A DNA stretch of 29,923 nucleotides from Candidatus Moraniibacteriota bacterium (GCA_003482885.1 DMXN01000015.1:34744-64666), one strand, 5' to 3'; positions 7,281 to 15,363 are shown, numbered from the stretch's first letter. The notes: generated by a model not told the origin, from the sequence alone. Made by a program: numbers and translations.

Positions 7281-8555
7281 TTAAAAGCTCTCATAATCCC
7301 TCATCGCCAATTGCCCCTGAATTTGCTTGATTGTTTCAATAACTACGGAAACAACGATGAGTAATCCCGTTCCGCCAATGGAAATTGAACCAATATTTGT
7401 AAAGCTCTGAACGAAAAAAGGTAAAATCGCGATCAACCCCAAAAATACCGCGCCGGACAAAGTAATTCGATTCATAATTCGATAAAGATATTCAGCCGTG
7501 TTTTTTCCAGGACGAATGCCTAAAATATACCCGCCTTGTTTTTGCAAACTCTCAGAAATTTTATGCGGATCAAAAACAACCGCCGTATAAAAATAAGTGA
7601 AGGCCACTACGAGAATAAAATAGAAAAACCAGTAAAACCAGCTACTCGGGGAAAAAAGAGCGCTAGCACCAGTCGCGATGCCGGCAATAACAGAATTGGA
7701 ACTCTTCACTAAAAAACCGGCAATCATTCCGGGAAAAAGCATGATGGAAAGCGCGAAAATTATCGGAATCACTCCGGCTTGATTGATGCGCAAAGGCAAA
7801 TGCGTCGAAGTTCCACCGTACATTTTATTGCCTTTAATTCTTTTAGCGTAAGACACCGGCATATTTCTTTGCCCTTCCGTCATAAACACCACCGCCGAAA
7901 TCGCCGCGATTAAAATCGCGCCGAGAATTAAATAAGTGAAAATTTGCGACGAATCCGCCGTAGCTGCCATCCCTGCCAGCGCCGAAGGGATGCCGGAAAC
8001 AATTCCGGCAAAGATGATGAGCGACACTCCGTTGCCCACGCCTTTTTCCGTAATCAACTCGCCCAGCCACATTAAAAAAATCGTGCCGGCCGTCGCGATT
8101 ATTACCATCGAAATCATCCCCATAGCGTTATTTGTCGCGATAATTCCTTGCGAACGAAAAAGCGCGATCATTCCAAAAGTTTGCATCGCCGCCAGCGGAA
8201 CTGTCGCCCAACGCGTCCACTGATTGAATTTTTGTCGTCCCGCCTCGCCTTCTTCTTTATAAATTTTTTCCAATTTCGGCACAATCATCGTAAGCAGCTG
8301 CATAATAATCGAAGAAGTGATATACGGTCCGACTCCCAACATCACCAAAGAAATGCTGGAAAGCCCGCGACCGGAAAATAAATTCAAAAGTCCGAAAAGT
8401 TGATTGTTTTCAAAAAACATTCGCAATCTTTCTTGATCCACTCCCGGAATCGGCACATTGGCCGCCAATCGGAACACGACCAAAAGCGCCAGAATAAAAA
8501 ATATTTTATTCCGCAATTCTTTAATTTTGAAAATTTGAGTGATTTTGTTGAGCAT
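7281..8555 (-). CDS. secY: Preprotein translocase subunit SecY
   Basis: Forms the protein-conducting channel of the inner membrane. The 424 residues hold about ten hydrophobic segments. Recognisable are the N-terminal IKELRNKIFFILALLVVFRL, the plug-side PIPGVDQERL, GVGPYITSSIIMQLL in TM2, and NMPVSYAKRIKGNKMYGG in a cytosolic loop. ISESLQKQGGYILGIRPGKN of the ribosome-contact loop is also present. It ends the spc ribosomal operon but is separated from rplO by a small hypothetical gene and a gene remnant, a junction that is nearly contiguous in most bacteria. It would serve the secreted proteins of the TasA-like operon. Confidence 0.97.
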   Translation of the reverse strand: MLNKITQIFKIKELRNKIFFILALLVVFRLAANVPIPGVDQERLRMFFENNQLFGLLNLFSGRGLSSISLVMLGVGPYITSSIIMQLLTMIVPKLEKIYKEEGEAGRQKFNQWTRWATVPLAAMQTFGMIALFRSQGIIATNNAMGMISMVIIATAGTIFLMWLGELITEKGVGNGVSLIIFAGIVSGIPSALAGMAATADSSQIFTYLILGAILIAAISAVVFMTEGQRNMPVSYAKRIKGNKMYGGTSTHLPLRINQAGVIPIIFALSIMLFPGMIAGFLVKSSNSVIAGIATGASALFSPSSWFYWFFYFILVVAFTYFYTAVVFDPHKISESLQKQGGYILGIRPGKNTAEYLYRIMNRITLSGAVFLGLIAILPFFVQSFTNIGSISIGGTGLLIVVSVVIETIKQIQGQLAMRDYESF

Positions 8556-8574
8556 GATTTATAATACAAAAAAA

Positions 8575-8907
8575 TTATAAATTTATCCTCGCCGCAAAAT
8601 TAAAAACATAAAAATAATTTTGCCAGCTTTTATCGGTTGATTTATATTCGTTAGCAAAAACAAAATAATCCGCTAGCATTTCCCGCACTCTTAATAATTC
8701 TTTTAATCGACTTTTGCTTTTTTCATTTTCAATTGTTAAATCTATGAGCTCCAGCGCGCGTTCAAATGCCAGCCTGCCATATTCCGCGTTGTTTTTGTTT
8801 TTCCATTTTATCGCTCTTTCAACTTCACTGCCGATATTTGCCATCTGTTCAAAAAATGAAAGTTTTTGCCATTCGCCACCGGCCAAATTTTTATGCTGAT
8901 ATTCCAT
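8575..8907 (-). CDS. Conserved-looking small helical protein inside the spc operon
   Basis: A 110-residue protein (start MEYQHKNLAGGEWQKLSF) predicted to be almost entirely alpha-helical, with the charged repeats VERAIKWKNKNNAEYGRLAF and ALELIDLTIENEKSKSRL and an aromatic tail (SWQNYFYVFNFAARINL). I recall similar proteins from CPR genomes, often beside DUF5674 genes, but know no function. No signal peptide or membrane segment is seen. It starts 1 nt after the stop of the DUF5674 remnant at 8909, so translation may be coupled to that short frame. It sits between rplO and secY, an insertion into one of the most conserved operons of bacteria. Confidence 0.7.
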   Translation of the reverse strand: MEYQHKNLAGGEWQKLSFFEQMANIGSEVERAIKWKNKNNAEYGRLAFERALELIDLTIENEKSKSRLKELLRVREMLADYFVFANEYKSTDKSWQNYFYVFNFAARINL

Positions 8908-8908
8908 T

Positions 8909-9010
8909 TTATTTTTTTACCAACTTATTGATTTTCACCAAATTACCAAACATCCTTTTCGACATTTCCGCCAATTCTTCTTTTGAAATTTCATCCGTAA
9001 TTATTTTCAT
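8909..9010 (-). pseudogene. DUF5674 gene remnant: head joined in frame to tail
   Basis: A 33-codon frame reads MKIITDEISKEELAEMSKR, continues MFGNLVK, and ends INKLVKK and stop. The first 26 residues match the start of the DUF5674 family as I remember it (MKII..KISKEEL...FGDLVK). The last seven look like that family's C-terminus (...NKLIK). The central region of roughly 70-80 residues is missing. The frame is still open, with the next gene 1 nt downstream. Seen: the short frame. Inferred: an internal, in-frame deletion. It may survive only as a leader peptide for the 8575 gene. Confidence 0.6.
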
Positions 9011-9082
9011 AAAACTAGTTACATTATTTCAAGTTTTATCTCAAAATTCCTTAATCTAAAAAGAGCGCTCAAAACAAAACCA

Positions 9083-9532
9083 CTATTCCTCTCTTCCAAT
9101 GACTTCCCCGCCCGCCTCAACAATCATTTTTTTCACGCCGTCGCTCACAAAGATTTCTTTCGCCACAACAAATTTTTTTGTGATTTTGCCGTTGCCCAAA
9201 ATTTTAATTCCCAGTGGAATATTTTTTTTGGCAACCAATTTTGCCACAACCAAAGTTTCAACATTTATATTAGCACCGGTTTCAAATTTCTTTTCGAGAT
9301 CAGCAAGCTGTACGAGATTTCTTTTCGGTTTTCTCGAAGTAAAACCGCGCTTTTTTTTCATATGGTCAATCAATGTCGAACGACCACCTTCAAACAAAGG
9401 ATTGACATGCGCTCCACTGCGCGCTTTTTGCCCTTTATTTCCTTTGCCGGAATATGTTCCTTTTTTTCCTCCCCGACCGATAATTTTTCTTTTCTTTCTC
9501 GGCTGGCTCAATTGTAAATCATGATTTTGCAT
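9083..9532 (-). CDS. rplO: 50S ribosomal protein L15
   Basis: Late-assembling large-subunit protein. The 149 residues start with the typical glycine- and lysine-rich arm (GRGGKKGTYSGKGNKGQKAR, then SGAHVNPLFEGG), followed by the compact C-terminal domain ending IVEAGGEVIGREE. It follows rpsE after only 6 bp: the rpmD (L30) gene that normally lies between rpsE and rplO is absent. L30 loss is a known feature of CPR bacteria. Confidence 0.96.
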   Translation of the reverse strand: MQNHDLQLSQPRKKRKIIGRGGKKGTYSGKGNKGQKARSGAHVNPLFEGGRSTLIDHMKKKRGFTSRKPKRNLVQLADLEKKFETGANINVETLVVAKLVAKKNIPLGIKILGNGKITKKFVVAKEIFVSDGVKKMIVEAGGEVIGREE

Positions 9533-9538
9533 AAAATT

Positions 9539-10036
9539 TTATTTAACAATCCTTTCTTTCCTCGTCTTCGAAAAATTCAACATTTGCAACGCTTCCACTG
9601 TCGCTCGCGCCACATTTAATTTATTGGCGGTGCCAAGCGATTTAGAAACGATGTCCTTAATCCCCGCGAAATCCACCACCGCGCGCACCGCTCCTCCGGC
9701 AACAATACTTCGTCCTTCTTTCGCCGGTTTCAAAATTATTTTCGCGCTGCCTTTTTTATAATGAATTTCGTGAGCGATAGTATTATTTTTAATCGGAACA
9801 GTGATTAAATTTTTCTTCGCATCAGCGAAAGCTTTTCCGATCGCGTCCGTCACATCCGATCCTTTGCCGACACCCACACCGACTTTTCCTTTGCGATTGC
9901 CTATTACCAAAGTCGCTCGAAAACGAAAACGGCGTCCTCCTTTTACCACGCGAGTAACTCTCGCCAAATCCAAAAGCTTCTGCTCATATTCCGGCTTTTC
10001 TCTTTTTCCTCTGAATTTTCGTTCGTTCTTTGCCAT
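9539..10036 (-). CDS. rpsE: 30S ribosomal protein S5
   Basis: Small-subunit protein involved in decoding fidelity and mRNA helicase activity. The 165 residues contain the S5 double-stranded RNA-binding domain (ARVTRVVKGGRRFRFRATLV, then GNRKGKVGVGVGKG) and the C-terminal domain (GRSIVAGGAVRAVVDFAGI). The length is normal. It is 11 bp after rplR and 6 bp before rplO, with no L30 gene between. Confidence 0.97.
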   Translation of the reverse strand: MAKNERKFRGKREKPEYEQKLLDLARVTRVVKGGRRFRFRATLVIGNRKGKVGVGVGKGSDVTDAIGKAFADAKKNLITVPIKNNTIAHEIHYKKGSAKIILKPAKEGRSIVAGGAVRAVVDFAGIKDIVSKSLGTANKLNVARATVEALQMLNFSKTRKERIVK

Positions 10037-10047
10037 ATAATATTTTA

Positions 10048-10395
10048 CTAAAATTTTAATCCGCCTTCTCTCGCGCCTTCCGCTAAGGCTTTAACTTTTC
10101 CGTGATATTTATATCCTGATCTGTCGAAAACAATGTTGCTGATTTTTTGTTCCAAACATTTCTTGGCAATCAACGCTCCGATAGCTTTCGCTCCGGCAAT
10201 ATTATTTTCCACTTTCGCCTCTTTCGTACCAACCGCCACCAAAGTTTTCCCTTGCGTATCATCGATTACCTGCGCTTTTACCGCCAACAAACTGCGAAAA
10301 ACGCAAAGTCTCGGCGTTTTAGCCGTACCGGAAACTTTCGCTCGGACTCGTCCTCCTCGATGCAATCTTAATTTATTTCGACTGATTTTGTTCAT
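10048..10395 (-). CDS. rplR: 50S ribosomal protein L18
   Basis: Binds 5S rRNA in the central protuberance together with L5. The 115 residues show the basic N-terminus (NKLRLHRGGRVRAKVSGTAK) and the core (PRLCVFRSLLAVKAQVIDD), ending in the conserved FDRSGYKYHGKVKALAEGAR and EGGLKF. Length and position between rplF and rpsE are standard. Confidence 0.96.
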   Translation of the reverse strand: MNKISRNKLRLHRGGRVRAKVSGTAKTPRLCVFRSLLAVKAQVIDDTQGKTLVAVGTKEAKVENNIAGAKAIGALIAKKCLEQKISNIVFDRSGYKYHGKVKALAEGAREGGLKF

Positions 10396-10411
10396 CTTAT
10401 TTTAAAAATAT

Positions 10412-10957
10412 TTATTTCGTCGCGCTAGCTTTCTTTCCTACTTTTCTTCTTACTTTTTCTCCGGAATATCTGAATCCTTTTCCTTTGTATGGCTCCGCTT
10501 TTTTTAACGCTCTGATATTGGCGGAAAATTGTCCGACCGCTTGTTTGTCAATCCCGCTAATGTTTAATGTGTTATTTTCTTCCACTTTGGCGGCAATTCC
10601 TTCGGGAATTGTTATTTCCACCGGATGAGAAAAGCCCAAGGCCATCACGATTTTTTTTCCTTGAATCGACATGCGAAAACCCACGCCTTGCAATTCCAGT
10701 TTTTTTTCATAACCGACGCTCACTCCGATAATAATATTATTCGCCAGCGAGCGAGTCAAGCCCCAAATGGCATTCGAACCAAGCGCTTTTTCGGATTTCG
10801 CCACAATTATTTTTCCTTCAATAATTTCCGCTTTCGCTTCCGGATGAATACGCAAACTCAATTCTCCTTTCGGACCTTTTGCCTTTAATAAATCTCCTTC
10901 GATGGAAACTGTCACGCCCTCCGGAATAACTATTGATTTTTTTCCTATTTTGCTCAT
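10412..10957 (-). CDS. rplF: 50S ribosomal protein L6
   Basis: Large-subunit protein near the factor-binding site. The 181 residues form two repeats of the L6 fold. The N-terminal SKIGKKSIVIPEGV, the central VSVGYEKKLELQGVGFR and the C-terminal signature AEPYKGKGFRYSGEKVRRK are all visible. Spacing to rpsH and rplR follows the canonical spc order. Confidence 0.97.
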   Translation of the reverse strand: MSKIGKKSIVIPEGVTVSIEGDLLKAKGPKGELSLRIHPEAKAEIIEGKIIVAKSEKALGSNAIWGLTRSLANNIIIGVSVGYEKKLELQGVGFRMSIQGKKIVMALGFSHPVEITIPEGIAAKVEENNTLNISGIDKQAVGQFSANIRALKKAEPYKGKGFRYSGEKVRRKVGKKASATK

Positions 10958-10981
10958 AAAATTATCCGCTAATTATACAAA

Positions 10982-11386
10982 TTACCCCACTTCGCAAATA
11001 TATTCTCCGCCTAATCCAGCTTTTTTCGCTTCATAATCAGTCATCAACCCTTTGGAAGTGGAAATTATCGCGATACCGTAATTATTTTTCACATTTTTAA
11101 CATCTTTATTTTTAACATAAATCCGCTGTCCTTCTTTGCTAATCCTTCTGATTCCTTTAATCGCCGGAATTTTATTCGTATTGGAAATAGTATGATATTT
11201 TAAATTTATTTTAATCATATCAAAATCATTCTGTCTTTCTTTGCTGACGGATAAAATAAAACCCTCTTTTTCCAAAATTTTCGCCAACGCCATTTTCAAT
11301 TTAGAAGTGCTCACAAAAACATCGCCATGCCTTGCCATTTGGGCGTTTCTGATTTTTGTTAACATTTCCGATATTGGATCTAACAT
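10982..11386 (-). CDS. rpsH: 30S ribosomal protein S8
   Basis: Binds the central domain of 16S rRNA early in assembly; in E. coli it also represses the spc operon. The 134 residues carry the N-terminal DPISEMLTKIRNAQMARH and the conserved C-terminal ISTSKGLMTDYEAKKAGLGG and EYICEVG. The length is normal. Confidence 0.97.
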   Translation of the reverse strand: MLDPISEMLTKIRNAQMARHGDVFVSTSKLKMALAKILEKEGFILSVSKERQNDFDMIKINLKYHTISNTNKIPAIKGIRRISKEGQRIYVKNKDVKNVKNNYGIAIISTSKGLMTDYEAKKAGLGGEYICEVG

Positions 11387-11417
11387 ACTTGTTTAAAAAA
11401 TTCAAAAATTAAAACTT

Positions 11418-11603
11418 TTACCAGCTTGATTTTTTCACTCCCGGAAGCTGTCCGGTACTTGCCAATTCACGAAAACAAATTCGGCAAAGATCAAACTTGC
11501 GCATATAGCCGTGTTTTCTTCCGCATTTCCAACAGCGCCTTACTATTCGAGATGAAAATTTCGGTTTCTTTTTCGCTCTCACTTCAACTGATAATTTAGC
11601 CAT
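11418..11603 (-). CDS. rpsN: 30S ribosomal protein S14, zinc-binding type (type Z)
   Basis: A 61-residue S14 with four cysteines, C24, C27, C40 and C43 (CWKC...CRIC), forming the zinc ribbon of the short type. Ends in TGQLPGVKKSSW, the conserved 16S-binding tail. It lies between rplE and rpsH as expected. The use of the zinc form fits the zinc sites also seen in L24 and Adk of this window. Confidence 0.97.
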   Translation of the reverse strand: MAKLSVEVRAKKKPKFSSRIVRRCWKCGRKHGYMRKFDLCRICFRELASTGQLPGVKKSSW

Positions 11604-11616
11604 CTTACTTTATGAT

Positions 11617-12177
11617 TTATTTAGTATTTAACTTAATCCCCTCTTTCTCTATTGGAAATCCCAGCAATCTGAACAACGCCAGTCCTTTTTCTCTATTTTT
11701 CGCGTTGGTTATTATATTAACCTGCAATCCAAAAATATTTTTAACTTGTTCGGGAGAAATTTCCGGAAAAATAAGATGCTCTTTGATTCCCAAATTCAAA
11801 TTGCCGCCTCCATCCACCGCCTTGATTTTAATTCCGTGGAAATCTCTGATGCGCGGAATGGAAGCGCCGACTAATTTTTCCAAAAAATTCCACATTCTCT
11901 TTCCTCTCATCGTAATTTTAATTCCGATTTCCAGCCCTTCTCTCGTTTTAAATCCGGAGATTGATTTTTTCGATTTGGTCATTACCGGTTTTTGTCCGGT
12001 GATATTTTTCAGCGAATTAAAAATATCAGCTACAATAACTGAATCTTTGATAAATTTTCCAATTCCGATATTCACAATTATTTTCTCGACTTTCGGCACT
12101 TCCAAATTATTGCTCAAATTAAAAAGCTTCTTCATTTCATCCACAATTTCTGTTTTATATTTTTCACGAATTGTCAT
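11617..12177 (-). CDS. rplE: 50S ribosomal protein L5
   Basis: Binds 5S rRNA and contacts the P-site tRNA and the small-subunit head. The 186 residues show the N-terminal IREKYKTEIVDEMKKLF, the strand VEKIIVNIGIGKF, GQKPVMTKSKKSISGFKTRE and the C-terminal IRDFHGIKIKAVDGGGNLNL and GIKEHLIFPEI. Complete and of normal length. Confidence 0.97.
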   Translation of the reverse strand: MTIREKYKTEIVDEMKKLFNLSNNLEVPKVEKIIVNIGIGKFIKDSVIVADIFNSLKNITGQKPVMTKSKKSISGFKTREGLEIGIKITMRGKRMWNFLEKLVGASIPRIRDFHGIKIKAVDGGGNLNLGIKEHLIFPEISPEQVKNIFGLQVNIITNAKNREKGLALFRLLGFPIEKEGIKLNTK

Positions 12178-12198
12178 AATATTTTTCTCTGTTAATTG

Positions 12199-12504
12199 CT
12201 AAATCTCAGCTTTGCATTTTTTGCAAACTCTCGTCTTTTTCTTTCCTTCTGTTTTATAGGCAACTTTTGTCGGCTTGGAACATTTGGAACATACCAGCAT
12301 CGCGTTGGAAATATCCACTTTTCTCGGCATTTCTATCCGCTGTCCTTTTTCGCCTTCTCTTCTTGGCCGGTTGTGTTTTTTGAGCATATTCAAACCGTCC
12401 ACAACGACCTTTTTTTCATCGGGAAAAACGCGCAAAACTTTTCCGGTTTTTCCGCTGTCTTTCCCCGCCAACATTTTTACTAAATCATTTTTCTTAATTT
12501 TCAT
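12199..12504 (-). CDS. rplX: 50S ribosomal protein L24
   Basis: Assembly-initiating protein at the exit tunnel. I start it at ATG 12504 (MKIKKNDLVKMLAGKDSGKT), 101 residues; a longer frame would run into rplN. The KOW motif lies at about residues 5-35 (GKDSGKTGKVLRVFPDEKKV). The C-terminus holds CSKC and CKKC pairs that could bind zinc, seen in some but not all L24 proteins. It follows rplN by 7 bp. Confidence 0.95.
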   Translation of the reverse strand: MKIKKNDLVKMLAGKDSGKTGKVLRVFPDEKKVVVDGLNMLKKHNRPRREGEKGQRIEMPRKVDISNAMLVCSKCSKPTKVAYKTEGKKKTRVCKKCKAEI

Positions 12505-12511
12505 ATAATTT

Positions 12512-12877
12512 TTATAATACTTCCGGCGCCAAAGACGCGATTTTCGCGTAGCCACGATCGCGAATTTCCCTGGCAATCGGTCCGAAAATTCTCGTGCCCT
12601 TCGGCTCTTTCGCTTCCAAAATTACAGCGGCATTTTCGTCAAAACGAATATACGATCCGTCCTTTCTTCTGAATTCTTTTTTTTGTCGCACGATCACCGC
12701 TCGCACCTTATCACCCTTTTTTACCATTCCGCGCGGTTCGGCCGATTTGACGGAAGCCACGATAATATCTCCGATTTGAGCGAATTTTCTTCTAGTTCCG
12801 CCAAGCACCTTGAAACACTTGATGACTTTCGCCCCGGTATTGTCCGCTGCATTTAATTTTGATTCCGCTTGTATCAT
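12512..12877 (-). CDS. rplN: 50S ribosomal protein L14
   Basis: Intersubunit-bridge protein and binding site for the silencing factor RsfS. The 121 residues match the very conserved family: MIQAESKLNAADNTGAKVIK, GDIIVASVKSAEPRGMVKKG, FDENAAVILEAKEPKGTRIF and GPIAREIRDRGYAKIASLAP. The length is normal, between rpsQ and rplX. Confidence 0.98.
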   Translation of the reverse strand: MIQAESKLNAADNTGAKVIKCFKVLGGTRRKFAQIGDIIVASVKSAEPRGMVKKGDKVRAVIVRQKKEFRRKDGSYIRFDENAAVILEAKEPKGTRIFGPIAREIRDRGYAKIASLAPEVL

Positions 12878-12883
12878 ATTATT

Positions 12884-13138
12884 TTATAACTGTGCCGCAA
12901 TATAACTTTTATCTTTGCTTATGGGTTTGCTTGGCACGATTTCCACAACATCCCCGATCTTATATTTATTCTCTACATCATGCGCCTTGTACTTTTTAGT
13001 CGAGCGATATTTTTTCTTATACTTCGAATGAGTCTTGAGAGTCTGCACGGCGACCACAATCGTTTTGTCCATTTTATCGCTCACGACAACTCCTTTTTTT
13101 CGAGTAATGATTTTATTCTTAATATTTTTCTTTTCCAT
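12884..13138 (-). CDS. rpsQ: 30S ribosomal protein S17
   Basis: Early 16S rRNA-binding protein with an OB fold. I start it at ATG 13138 (MEKKNIKNKIITRKKG), 84 residues; the frame extends 11 codons further upstream but overlaps rpmC. Motifs: GVVVSDKMDKTIVVAVQ, HSKYKKKYRSTKKYKAHD and IGDVVEIVPSKPISKDKSY. Gap to rpmC is 10 bp. Confidence 0.95.
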   Translation of the reverse strand: MEKKNIKNKIITRKKGVVVSDKMDKTIVVAVQTLKTHSKYKKKYRSTKKYKAHDVENKYKIGDVVEIVPSKPISKDKSYIAAQL

Positions 13139-13148
13139 AAAATTGCAA

Positions 13149-13343
13149 CTAAACTTGTTTATCCTTTTCATTGATTAATGTCAACATCCTAGCGACATCT
13201 TTTTTATCCATTCTAATTTGTCTTACTCCTTTCACCTGCTTGGCCGCCAAATCAAACCGAAACTTTCTGATATTTTCTTCTTTTTCCGTCAAAAGTTTTT
13301 TCAGTTCTTCGATATTTTTTTCTCTCAATTTCTTGGTTTTCAT
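13149..13343 (-). CDS. rpmC: 50S ribosomal protein L29
   Basis: Small two-helix protein near the tunnel exit, part of the docking site for trigger factor and SRP. I choose ATG 13343 (MKTKKLREKNIEELKKLLTE), 64 residues; an upstream extension overlaps the end of rplP and looks unlike L29. The helical hairpin includes the typical KFRFDLAAKQVKGVRQIRM segment. Confidence 0.95.
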   Translation of the reverse strand: MKTKKLREKNIEELKKLLTEKEENIRKFRFDLAAKQVKGVRQIRMDKKDVARMLTLINEKDKQV

Positions 13344-13356
13344 AATAATTTCTTCG

Positions 13357-13770
13357 TTATTCTTCCTTAACGGCAAATCTTGTTTTTAAATTTAATTTAT
13401 GCGCCGCCAACCGCATCGCTTCTTTGGCTATTTCGATTTTCACTCCGTCCATTTCAAACAATACCGTTCCCGGTTTCACCACCGCCACAAAATGATCCAC
13501 TGCTCCCTTTCCTTTGCCCATCGGAGTTTCGTCGCCCTTTTTAGTCATCGGTTTGTAGGGAAAAATTCTAATCCAAATTTTTCCTCCTCTTTGGGTGTGT
13601 CTGGTCATCGCGCGGCGCGCCGCTTCAATCTGTCGGGAAGAAACCAGGCTGGCTTCCATCGCTTTCAAACCAAAACTGCCAAAACTAATCGAACTGCCTC
13701 GAATCGCTTTGCCTCGAATCGCTCCGCCTCTTTGCACTTTTCTATGTTTTACTTTCTTCGGCATCAACAT
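13357..13770 (-). CDS. rplP: 50S ribosomal protein L16
   Basis: Located near the A-site tRNA elbow and needed for peptidyl transferase function. The 137 residues begin MLMPKKVKHRKVQRG, matching the family start. The RNA-binding core follows (RQIEAARRAMTRHTQRGGKI, WIRIFPYKPMTKKGDETPMG, KGKGAVDHFVAVVKPG). The length is standard. It lies between rpsC and rpmC. Confidence 0.97.
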   Translation of the reverse strand: MLMPKKVKHRKVQRGGAIRGKAIRGSSISFGSFGLKAMEASLVSSRQIEAARRAMTRHTQRGGKIWIRIFPYKPMTKKGDETPMGKGKGAVDHFVAVVKPGTVLFEMDGVKIEIAKEAMRLAAHKLNLKTRFAVKEE

Positions 13771-13778
13771 ATGTTTTT

Positions 13779-14423
13779 TTATTCAAATACTTCTCCTTTA
13801 TACAACCACGCTTTCACTCCGATCGCCCCGTAAGTTGTTTGGGCGGTTGCTCTGGCAAAATCAATATTCGCTCGCAATGTATGTAGAGGCAATGTTCCCT
13901 TGGACAGCCATTCCCGACGGCTCATTTCCGCTCCGCCCAATCTTCCTGACATTTCAATTTTCACTCCCTTGATTATGTTATTTTTCATCGCTTGTTCCAA
14001 CATCATTTTCATCACTCGGCGGAAAGGCGTTCTTTTTTCCAATTGTTCCGCCACATTTTGCGCCACAATCATCGCGCTTTCTTCAAAATTTTTAATTTCC
14101 TGAATTTCAATCCGTAAGTTAATATTTCTGTTTCTTTTGAAAAAAGTATCTTGAATATGCCGTTTAATGTCTTCCACTCCGCTTCCGCCTCGACCGATTA
14201 AGATTCCCGGGCGGGCAGTTTTAATAATAATCTTTATGGCCGCCGGAGATCTTTCGATTTCCACTTCGGAAATAAAAGCGTTTTTCCATTTTTTCATCAC
14301 ATCTAACCGAAGCTCAATGTCTTGTTTGAGATTTTTTTGATAATCTTTCTTACTGAACCACTTAGATCTCCAAGTTTGAGTGATCCCTATGCGCAAATTA
14401 ATTGGATTGATTTTATGCCCCAT
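13779..14423 (-). CDS. rpsC: 30S ribosomal protein S3
   Basis: Forms the mRNA entry pore with S4 and S5. The 214 residues start MGHKINPINLRIGITQTW. A KH type-2 domain is seen around GILIGRGGSGVEDIKRHIQ, then the C-terminal S3 domain (GRLGGAEMSRREWLSKGTLP, AQTTYGAIGVKAWLYKGE). Complete. Confidence 0.97.
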   Translation of the reverse strand: MGHKINPINLRIGITQTWRSKWFSKKDYQKNLKQDIELRLDVMKKWKNAFISEVEIERSPAAIKIIIKTARPGILIGRGGSGVEDIKRHIQDTFFKRNRNINLRIEIQEIKNFEESAMIVAQNVAEQLEKRTPFRRVMKMMLEQAMKNNIIKGVKIEMSGRLGGAEMSRREWLSKGTLPLHTLRANIDFARATAQTTYGAIGVKAWLYKGEVFE

Positions 14424-14435
14424 ATATAAATTTTT

Positions 14436-14993
14436 TTACATTGACTTTCTTCTGAATATCCTATTTTTCCAACTTTTTTTCTCCGACGCTTTTTTAATAT
14501 TTTCTTCCGTTTTCGGCGCACCGATCGTTTTTTCAGCTTTTATCGCTTTCTGTTCTTCTTTCTTTTCGCTTTCTTCTTTTTTTAATTCCGCCGTCGCTTT
14601 TTTCATTCGTTCTTCTCTTTCTTTTTCCAATTGTTCTTTGCTTTTTCTGTCTTTTCCTTCAATTCTTTCTTCTAAAATTATTCTTACTTTTGAAGTTCTT
14701 TTTAAGATCTGTCCGGCGCGTCCGTAAGCTTTCGGCATCCATCTTTTTAATGTCGGTCCGGCGCCAACCTGAACATCCAATACGAATAAATTATCTTTCG
14801 CCAAGCCGAAATTATTCTCACCGTTGGCAATCGCGCTTAACAGCAACTTCTGCATATAGCCGCTGGTCTTTTTAACGACGACACTAAGCTGGCTCGCTGC
14901 TTCCAGTGCATCCATGCCTTTTATTAAATCCGCCACCAGTTTAACTTTTCTGGGAGAAATTCTTAAATTGTTTAATTCCGCGTGAACTTGCAT
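14436..14993 (-). CDS. rplV: 50S ribosomal protein L22 with long charged C-terminal extension
   Basis: Exit-tunnel protein. Residues 1-115 are a normal L22 (LNNLRISPRKVKLVADLIKG, then QVGAGPTLKRWMPKAYGRAG and a beta-hairpin tip). The remaining 70 residues are an added tail dominated by Lys and Glu (EREERMKKATAELKKEESEK), probably a charged helix, ending in a basic patch (KKSWKNRIFRRKSM). Most L22 proteins are about 110 residues, so the tail is an extension. It would project near the tunnel exit or solvent; its role is unknown. Confidence 0.95.
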   Translation of the reverse strand: MQVHAELNNLRISPRKVKLVADLIKGMDALEAASQLSVVVKKTSGYMQKLLLSAIANGENNFGLAKDNLFVLDVQVGAGPTLKRWMPKAYGRAGQILKRTSKVRIILEERIEGKDRKSKEQLEKEREERMKKATAELKKEESEKKEEQKAIKAEKTIGAPKTEENIKKASEKKSWKNRIFRRKSM

Positions 14994-15013
14994 ATTGTTT
15001 CTTTTCTTACTTT

Positions 15014-15355
15014 TTACTTCTTAGCCACATCTGCCGTTTTTACCGCTTTTGATGCATCGGCTTCCTTTTGCTTGGCCGCCGTTTCCATTTCTTTCTGCAT
15101 TTTTCCTCCGTGCCGCGTGAACTTTCTTGTCGGAGAAAATTCTCCCAATCTATGTCCAACCATTTCTTCCGTCGCCGTTACCGAAATAAATATTTTTCCA
15201 TTATACACGCCAAAGGTGAACCCAACCATCTCCGGAGAAATAACCGCAGCGCGAAGCCATGTTTTAATTACGCTTCTATCGCCCGGTTTTTTATTCAAAA
15301 CTTTTTTTATCAGCCTTTCGTCCACATAGGGACCTTTTTTCAAACTTCGTGTCAT
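15014..15355 (-). CDS. rpsS: 30S ribosomal protein S19 with C-terminal extension
   Basis: Small-subunit head protein. I start it at ATG 15355 (MTRSLKKGPYVDERLIKKVL), 113 residues; a frame extending 16 codons upstream falls in the inverted-repeat element. Core motifs are VIKTWLRAAVISPEMVGFTF and GHRLGEFSPTRKFTRHGG. The last 25 or so residues (KQKEADASKAVKTADVAKK) exceed the usual 90-95-residue length and form an Ala/Lys-rich tail. Confidence 0.95.
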   Translation of the reverse strand: MTRSLKKGPYVDERLIKKVLNKKPGDRSVIKTWLRAAVISPEMVGFTFGVYNGKIFISVTATEEMVGHRLGEFSPTRKFTRHGGKMQKEMETAAKQKEADASKAVKTADVAKK

Positions 15356-15363
15356 ATAATTTT

